From: Elusimicrobiota bacterium
GTDB taxonomy: Bacteria; Elusimicrobiota; Elusimicrobia; UBA1565
DNA length: 64,000 bases
Assembly: GCA_016196755.1 (NCBI GenBank)
Contig: JACPXC010000029.1
Location: 32,931-96,930 of the forward strand
Reading direction: 5' to 3'
This document shows, one piece after another, positions 59,401 to 64,000 of this stretch (within the stretch, counting starts at the first letter, position 1; every line of letters begins with the position of its first letter). Both the position numbers and the translations under genes were made by a program. The notes under the pieces are model-generated. The model ran no database searches, was not told where the DNA came from, and saw only the letters and a list, made by a program, of their open reading frames with translations.

Positions 59401-61716
59401 GTGCGGCTGTTCGCCAAACTCTTCCTCCTATTGGCCGTCTGCGCCGCCCTGCCGCTGGCCCTTCTGGGAGGCGCCGCGCTGTGGCGCTCGCGGAGCCTGA
59501 GCGCCGAGCTGTTGGACTCAAGCGCGCGCACAGGCGAGTCGAGCGCCGACGCCGGCCGCGAGGCGCTGTTTCGCGAATCGAGCCGGTTCCACTTGGAGGT
59601 CGTCGAGCGCCGCGCGGCCGAGCTCGAGGAGTTTTTCGAGCAGGGCCGCAAGCTCGTGGGCCTGCAGACCATGCTGGCGACCCGTGCCCTGGCGACCCCG
59701 CTCGACCCCGGCGGCCCGCCATCCTGGTCCGACGCGCGCATGGCCGAGCAGCTGCGCGACCCGGCCTTCGCCTCGTCGACGCTCCGCGTCGCCCCTTATA
59801 CGGTCTACAAGCTGGCCCCGGGCGTGACGGAGGAATCCGTGCGCGCGCCGCTCGAGCGCCTGGCGCGCCTGGGCGACTACTACGCCTACTCCCACCGGGA
59901 GACTCCCTGGCTCAAGAGCCTCTACCTTGGCATGGCCGACGGCTTCCTGGTCGGCTACCCTGGAGCCAAGCCCTTCCCGGCGGACTACGACCCGCGCGGC
60001 CGGGACTGGTACCAGAAGGCGGTCGAGAGGGGCCGGGTCACTTGGAGCAACATCTATATCGACAAGGACGGCAAGCCCGTCATCACCTGCGCCGAGCCGT
60101 TGTTTGACGGGGGCAGGTTGATCGGGGTCTCCGCGGCGGACATCGGCCTGGAGAGCCTGCTCGACCGGCTGTTCACGCTGGGAGAGCTGCCCGCCGCCGA
60201 CGCCCTGCTCGTCAACTACACGGGCCAGGTGCGCATCGCGGCCGCCGTCGAGGGGCCCGGCAAGTTCAAGTGGCGCTCCTGGGGCCCCGAGGACGCGCCG
60301 TCGGTGAAGGGCTTCCTGGACGGACGGCTCGCGGCGGCGTTCGATGCGGCGGTGAAGTCCCCCTCGGGCTCGTTTGCGGTCGACGCCTCCGGGCGCCGGG
60401 TCGCCGACCTCGGGCAGGCCATGGACGGCGACCTCCTGGCCTACTCGGGGGTTTTCATCAAGACCCGGGCCGGCGGGAAGCACTGGTACTACCTCGTACG
60501 CACGCCGATCGCGCGCATCGTGGGTCCGGCCCAAGCGGTGCGCGCCACCCTGCACCGCCTGCAGGACCAGCTCGGGCGCGCGATCGCCGGTTCGACGCGG
60601 GCCCTGGCCGGGGAGCTGGCTCTGGTGCTGGCCGCGGGGCTGGTCCTCGCCCTGGCGGCGGCCGGCCTCGGGGCCGGGGCCGTGGCGCGTCCGCTCAAGG
60701 AGCTGGCGGCCGCGGTCCGCCGCGTGGGAAAGGGCGACCTCGAGGTCCGGGTCGAGCCGCGCGGCGACGACGAGGTGGCCGAGGTCGGCCGCGCGGTCAA
60801 CGAGATGGTACGCGGTCTCAAGGAAGGCCTCTTCGTCAAGAATACCTTCAAGCGCTACCTCGCCGCCTCGGTGGTCGACCAGATCATCAAGGATCCCTCG
60901 GTCCTCAAGCTCGGGGGCGAGGAGCGCGAGCTGACGGTGTTCTTCTCGGATATGTCGGGATTTACCACGCTCTCCGAGCAGATGGAGCCTCGCAAGCTCG
61001 TCGAGCTCCTCAACGAGTACCTGGGCGCTATGACGGACTCGATCTTCCTGCAGGAGGGGACGCTCGACAAGTACGAGGGCGACGCCGTGATGGCGTTCTG
61101 GGGCGCCCCGGTCCACCAGGACGACCACGCGCGGCGCGCCTGCTGGGCCGCGCTCGACAACCGCTCGCGCCTCAAGGAGCTCTGCAAATCCTGGGAGTCG
61201 CGCGGCCTGCCGGTCTTCGACATCCGCATCGGCATCAACACCGGGAAGATGATCGTCGGCAACGTGGGCTCGACGGCGCATATGGGCTATACCGTGCTCG
61301 GCGACTCGGTCAATACCGGCTCCCGGCTTGAGCAGGCCAACAAGCTCTACGGCACGCACATCCTGATAAGCGAAGCCACGCGGCGCGCCGCCGGCGGAGC
61401 GGTCGAGGTCCGCGAGATCGATCTGCTCGAGCTGCGCGGCAAGAAAAAGTCGATCCGCGTCTATGAACTGCTGGGTCTGGCCGGCCAGGTACCCGAGGCG
61501 CGCCGGAGCGGCTACGCCCTTTATGAGGAAGGCCTGACCCATTATCGCAAGCGGCGCTTCGAGGCCGCCGAGACCGCCTTCCGCGGAGCCGTCGCGGCCC
61601 TAGGCGAGGACAAGGCGTCGAGCGTCCTGCTCCAGCGTACCCTTATCTTCCGTCACCACCCCCCGCCCGCCGACTGGGACGGCGTGTTCCGCGTAGGCGT
61701 GCCCACCACCGCTTGA
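59401..61716 (+). CDS. membrane class III adenylate/guanylate cyclase with Cache and HAMP domains
   Basis: A 771-residue protein. One membrane segment near residues 3-25, a periplasmic dCache-like sensor (about 30-390) with DPRGRDWYQKAVERGRVTWS and DGKPVITCAEPLFDGG, a second membrane segment near 410-435, a HAMP linker, then a class III cyclase (about 510-690): FFSDMSGFTTLSEQM (metal Asp), DKYEGDAVMAFWGAP (Lys and metal Asp) and VLGDSVNTGSRLEQA (Asn and Arg). The Lys/Asp pair favours ATP, so cAMP is the likely product. A TPR-like tail follows. It senses a small external ligand. GTG at 59401 chosen from the leaderless promoter; the frame is open from 59329. Confidence 0.93.
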   Translation: MRLFAKLFLLLAVCAALPLALLGGAALWRSRSLSAELLDSSARTGESSADAGREALFRESSRFHLEVVERRAAELEEFFEQGRKLVGLQTMLATRALATPLDPGGPPSWSDARMAEQLRDPAFASSTLRVAPYTVYKLAPGVTEESVRAPLERLARLGDYYAYSHRETPWLKSLYLGMADGFLVGYPGAKPFPADYDPRGRDWYQKAVERGRVTWSNIYIDKDGKPVITCAEPLFDGGRLIGVSAADIGLESLLDRLFTLGELPAADALLVNYTGQVRIAAAVEGPGKFKWRSWGPEDAPSVKGFLDGRLAAAFDAAVKSPSGSFAVDASGRRVADLGQAMDGDLLAYSGVFIKTRAGGKHWYYLVRTPIARIVGPAQAVRATLHRLQDQLGRAIAGSTRALAGELALVLAAGLVLALAAAGLGAGAVARPLKELAAAVRRVGKGDLEVRVEPRGDDEVAEVGRAVNEMVRGLKEGLFVKNTFKRYLAASVVDQIIKDPSVLKLGGEERELTVFFSDMSGFTTLSEQMEPRKLVELLNEYLGAMTDSIFLQEGTLDKYEGDAVMAFWGAPVHQDDHARRACWAALDNRSRLKELCKSWESRGLPVFDIRIGINTGKMIVGNVGSTAHMGYTVLGDSVNTGSRLEQANKLYGTHILISEATRRAAGGAVEVREIDLLELRGKKKSIRVYELLGLAGQVPEARRSGYALYEEGLTHYRKRRFEAAETAFRGAVAALGEDKASSVLLQRTLIFRHHPPPADWDGVFRVGVPTTA

Positions 61717-61742
61717 CGGGGCGGGCCGGTTCGAGCCATCCT
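61713..61742 (+). promoter_or_regulatory. promoter of the xdhC/mocA operon (leaderless)
   Basis: TTGACG (61713-61718), 18 bases, CATCCT (61737-61742), 6 bases, then ATG at 61749. The -35 overlaps the stop codon of the cyclase gene. Confidence 0.55.
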
Positions 61743-61748
61743 GTACTC

Positions 61749-62534
61749 ATGCGTCCCGACGCCGCCGCCGACTTAGACGCATCCCTGCCGCGCCCCTCGG
61801 TGCTCTGCACGCTGGTGAAGGTGACCGGCTCGGCCCCGCAGGGTCCGGGGGCGCGGCTGTGCGTCTCGGCCGACGGCATGCTGGGGACGTTGGGCGGCGG
61901 GGAACTCGAGCGCTTGGTCATCGAGGCCGCCCGCGCGATGCTGGCCGACCCGAAGGCCCAGCCGGCCTTGCGCGAGATCGTGCTCTGCAAGGAGACCGGG
62001 CAGTGCTGCGGCGGTCGGGTCGAGGTCTTCCTTCAGCCGCTGCGCAGGCGGCGCACCGTGCACCTCTTCGGGGGCGGCCACGTCGGGCGCGCGGCGGCCG
62101 AGGTGCTTTCGGGCACGCCGATCGACGTCGTCGTCATCGACCCGCGGCCGGAGTGGACCGCGGGCCTGCCGGCCGGCGTGCGCGCGGCGGGGCTCGACCC
62201 GCTGGAGTACGCCAAGGGCCGGGCCTGGGGTCCCGACGACGCGGCCTGCGTGTGGACCTTCAGCCACGAACTCGATCTGGCCTTGATCCGGCATCTCCTG
62301 CCCCTGCCGCTGGGCTGGCTGGGGCTCATCGGCTCCGAGCACAAGGCCAAGGTGTTCCTCGCGCGGCTCGAGGAGGGCGGCGGGGCGCCGCCCGGCGGCT
62401 GGGAGGCGCTCTGGGACGCGAAGCTGCGCTGCCCGATCGGCCTGCCGCTGCGCTCGAAGAATCCCAAGGTCATCGCCGTGGCCGCCGCGGCCGAACTGCT
62501 CCAGGAATGGGGGCTGGCCGGGGAGGAGGCGTGA
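61749..62534 (+). CDS. XdhC/CoxI-family molybdenum-hydroxylase maturation protein
   Basis: About 261 residues. The N-terminal XdhC_CoxI domain has VLCTLVKVTGSAPQGPGARL and GGGELERLVIE; the C-terminal Rossmann part contains LFGGGHVGRAAAEVL and GLIGSEHKAKVFL. These proteins bind Moco, help its sulfuration and insert it into xanthine dehydrogenase or related enzymes. CKETGQCCGGRVEVFLQ is the usual Cys-rich segment. It overlaps the MocA gene by 4 bases (GTGA). The dehydrogenase itself is not in the window; the urate operon at 31.8-37.0 kb suggests what it serves. Confidence 0.9.
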   Translation: MRPDAAADLDASLPRPSVLCTLVKVTGSAPQGPGARLCVSADGMLGTLGGGELERLVIEAARAMLADPKAQPALREIVLCKETGQCCGGRVEVFLQPLRRRRTVHLFGGGHVGRAAAEVLSGTPIDVVVIDPRPEWTAGLPAGVRAAGLDPLEYAKGRAWGPDDAACVWTFSHELDLALIRHLLPLPLGWLGLIGSEHKAKVFLARLEEGGGAPPGGWEALWDAKLRCPIGLPLRSKNPKVIAVAAAAELLQEWGLAGEEA

Positions 62535-63100
62535 ACTCCTCGCTCGTCTACCTGCTCGCCGCCGGGCATGGGCGGCGGGCGGGGGGTCCCAAGGCCTGGC
62601 TCGAATCGGAGGGCCGCCCGCTCCTGGCGCGCCAGCTCGAGTTCCTGCTGCGCCGTTTCCCGCCGGCCTCGGTGGCGGTCTCGGTGCAGGAGGCCTGGCT
62701 GGAGCGCTGCCGGGCGCTGCAGCCCGCGGTGCGTTGGGTGTCCGTCGACCCCGAGGCCAGTCCGCTCGCTTCCCTGCAGGCGCTCATGAGGGCCCTGCCG
62801 CTGACGTCGTGGGCGTTCCTTTACCACGTCGACATGCCGGTGTGGAACGACGAGCTCTTCACGCTGTTGGGGACCTTCCCCCCGAAGGACAGGGACCGGC
62901 CTTACGAGGCCGTCGTGCCGACCCATGGGGGCGGCGGGGGGCATCCGGTTTTGCTCTCGCCGTTCCTGCGCGAGCCCCTGGCCGTTTTGCCGCCGGAAAG
63001 CGGCCGGCTCGACCACTTCCTGCGCGGGCGGCGCACCTTCCGGGTCGAGGTGCCCTACCCCTGCGTCGTCGAGAACTGGAACTCCGGCCCGGCTAGTTGA
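62531..63100 (+). CDS. MocA-like molybdopterin nucleotidyltransferase
   Basis: A 189-residue NTP transferase starting at a GTG within the XdhC stop region. The nucleotide-binding opening is YLLAAGHGRRAGGPKAWLE (LAAGxxxRxGxPK type), with WAFLYHVDMPVW for the metal-binding Asp and GGGGHPVLLSPFL later. MocA-type enzymes attach CMP (or GMP) to molybdopterin for the xanthine-dehydrogenase family of hydroxylases. Pairing with XdhC supports that role. Its last 8 bases overlap the convergent secreted-protein gene. Confidence 0.85.
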   Translation: MNSSLVYLLAAGHGRRAGGPKAWLESEGRPLLARQLEFLLRRFPPASVAVSVQEAWLERCRALQPAVRWVSVDPEASPLASLQALMRALPLTSWAFLYHVDMPVWNDELFTLLGTFPPKDRDRPYEAVVPTHGGGGGHPVLLSPFLREPLAVLPPESGRLDHFLRGRRTFRVEVPYPCVVENWNSGPAS

Positions 63101-63809
63101 GGTTCGGGGAGGGGTCCTTCTCCCCGGGGGCCGGGTCGGTCTCGGGGTCGAGCAGCCAGGTCTCCGTGCTCTCGTCCTCGATCCCGAGGTCGAGACCTTC
63201 GGATTTTGCGTCGCGCGCGGCCTTCTTGAGCTTGCGCATCGAGCCGTGGGTGAGCTTGGGCCCGTCCTTCTGGAGCGAGCCCAGCAGGTCGGCCATCTCC
63301 GCCGAGACGCCGCCCTGCTGCTTGTTGAGATAGCCGATGATCTCCTGGGCCATCTCGGGGGTGACGCCGAGCTGGCCGTTGCCGGACTGCGTCCAGAGCT
63401 GGTCGCCCAAGGTGTCGTACTCGGCGCGGTCGGCCTGAGGGAGGCGCTGCGCGTTGTTCTGGACGGCTTCCATGGAACGGCGCTTCTGTCCCGCGACCTC
63501 GGGGGTCAGCCCTTTCTGGTCCCAAGAGGGCCTAGCTGGGGCCTTCGCGGTCTCGGGCGAGTCCGTCGTCGCCCGTTCGGGATGCCTGGCCAGGTAGTCG
63601 CGGACCTCGGCGCGCTGGAACTCCCCGAAGGCCTCGGCGGCGGCGTCATCGGCGGCCCTATAGCGGCCCCGGCTCTTCTCCTGGCAGCCGAGCAGGCCTT
63701 GGAGGGTTCGCGGCTCATCGACGCCCTGCTTCGTGCGGCGCACGCAGGGAGGGAGATCGGCCGCCGAAGCGGGGACGAGGAAAATCGCCAGTAGCAGTCC
63801 GGCGGCCAT
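63093..63809 (-). CDS. secreted protein of unknown function (238 aa)
   Basis: A 238-residue protein with a signal peptide (about residues 1-16, cleavage after ASA). The mature part is charged and helical, with four helical segments (RAADDAAAEAFGEFQRAEVR; LGVTPEMAQEIIGYLNKQQG), a Lys-rich SMRKLKKAARDAKSEG and an acidic tail. CVRRTK and GCQEK supply two Cys that could pair. I recognise no family. Promoter TTGCGC, 17 bases, TATCCT, 6 bases and the ATG is a clean leaderless arrangement. Confidence 0.65.
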   Translation of the reverse strand: MAAGLLLAIFLVPASAADLPPCVRRTKQGVDEPRTLQGLLGCQEKSRGRYRAADDAAAEAFGEFQRAEVRDYLARHPERATTDSPETAKAPARPSWDQKGLTPEVAGQKRRSMEAVQNNAQRLPQADRAEYDTLGDQLWTQSGNGQLGVTPEMAQEIIGYLNKQQGGVSAEMADLLGSLQKDGPKLTHGSMRKLKKAARDAKSEGLDLGIEDESTETWLLDPETDPAPGEKDPSPNLN

Positions 63810-63815
63810 GTTCCC

Positions 63816-63844
63816 AGGATAGCCCCCGCTTCATCGGAGCGCAA
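63816..63844 (-). promoter_or_regulatory. promoter of the 238-aa secreted protein gene (leaderless)
   Basis: On the minus strand TTGCGC (63844-63839), 17 bases, TATCCT (63821-63816), 6 bases, then ATG at 63809. Confidence 0.65.
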
Positions 63845-63845
63845 G

Positions 63846-64000
63846 GTGGGGCCTTCTCACTCCAAGTTCCCGGGGTTTGGCTACGGCAGAATTTACGCGC
63901 TTCGGGCGCGTGGCTTGAAGATTGCTAACGGCCGCAATCCTTCAAGCTCGAACAGATCAACGGCGACGGAACGGTATTGGGCCAGCTACGTGCACGCTTC
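63846..64000 (+). other. window end: imperfect hairpin and possible start of an unidentified frame
   Basis: An open frame of about 51 codons runs from a GTG at 63846 to the window edge without a stop. It reads YGRIYALRARGLKIANG and then RSTATERYWASYVHA; I do not recognise it and there is no ribosome site. Inside it, 63913-63925 and 63934-63947 pair almost perfectly (13 bp, one bulged base), and ACGCGC/GCGCGT forms a smaller hairpin near 63896-63912. It could be the start of a gene, an RNA or the edge of a repeat. Confidence 0.25.

Noticed and set aside
1..64000. tRNA, rRNA, CRISPR arrays and complete insertion sequences
   Set aside because: I looked through the intergenic stretches on both strands and found no cloverleaf, no regularly spaced repeat and no transposase.

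Overview
The window is 64 kb of dense, high-GC DNA from a Gram-negative bacterium. Outer-membrane proteins (a TolC-type channel and a DUF481 protein), lipoproteins and murein hydrolases show the envelope type. Many unrelated proteins carry short N-terminal signal peptides, including one on a polyphosphate kinase. That style, and the many secreted proteins of unknown function, reminds me of uncultured high-GC Elusimicrobiota. No marker gene here proves it, so the phylum is a low-confidence inference. There are no rRNA or tRNA genes, CRISPR arrays or complete insertion sequences that I can see.

Layout. 0-1.9 kb: a secreted M3 peptidase (cut by the window edge) and a secreted unknown. 1.9-5.0 kb: an AT-rich accessory island with a nucleotidyltransferase-fold/partner pair resembling a toxin-antitoxin unit, then a Fic protein divergent from a macrodomain protein. 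5.0-9.7 kb: an OPT-family transporter, a PAS histidine kinase with its receiver, and a small lipoprotein. 9.7-14.1 kb: TolC plus an RND pump with no adaptor gene. 14.1-15.1 kb: a membrane Ser/Thr kinase. 15.2-22.8 kb: an operon of one intact Hsp90-like (GHKL) ATPase and two very large proteins that look like degenerate paralogues of it. 22.9-25.0 kb: two unknowns, an ORF6N pseudogene and a repeated 11-mer. 25.0-27.3 kb: an SSB, a secreted unknown and a VanX-like dipeptidase. 27.3-30.9 kb: a three-gene operon of a TelA-like coiled-coil protein, an unknown and an AAA+ ATPase. 31.0-31.9 kb: a DUF1778/GNAT toxin-antitoxin pair. 31.8-37.0 kb: a seven-gene urate-to-ureidoglycolate operon (cytochrome c, puuD, allB, alc, uraD, uraH, allA). 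37.1-38.2 kb: an SGNH hydrolase. 38.2-44.6 kb: a PilB/GspE ATPase cotranscribed with a receiver and kinase, divergent from an OmpR-type regulator and hybrid kinase, then DUF481 and another receiver. 44.7-49.3 kb: secreted unknowns and an apparently exported PPK2. 49.4-51.6 kb: a NatAB-like ABC exporter. 51.7-53.5 kb: a MepA endopeptidase and an MBL-rhodanese fusion. 53.6-56.9 kb: a Gly/Ala-rich membrane protein and a TPR protein. 56.9-61.7 kb: a lipoprotein S9 peptidase divergent from a membrane class III nucleotide cyclase. 61.7-63.8 kb: XdhC and MocA homologues and a secreted unknown.

Two things stand out. First, many transcription units share one promoter design: TTGACN or TTGCNN, a 17-bp spacer, TANNNT-like, then only 5-8 bases to an ATG or GTG with no Shine-Dalgarno sequence. 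This means leaderless mRNAs are common here, and I used it to choose several starts. Genes inside operons instead overlap by 1-11 bases. Second, the Hsp90-like triad and the TelA-like/AAA+ triad are the best candidates for undescribed multi-protein systems. Purine catabolism is the most complete known pathway: the urate operon, with XdhC and MocA homologues 25 kb away that would serve a molybdenum hydroxylase such as xanthine dehydrogenase encoded elsewhere.
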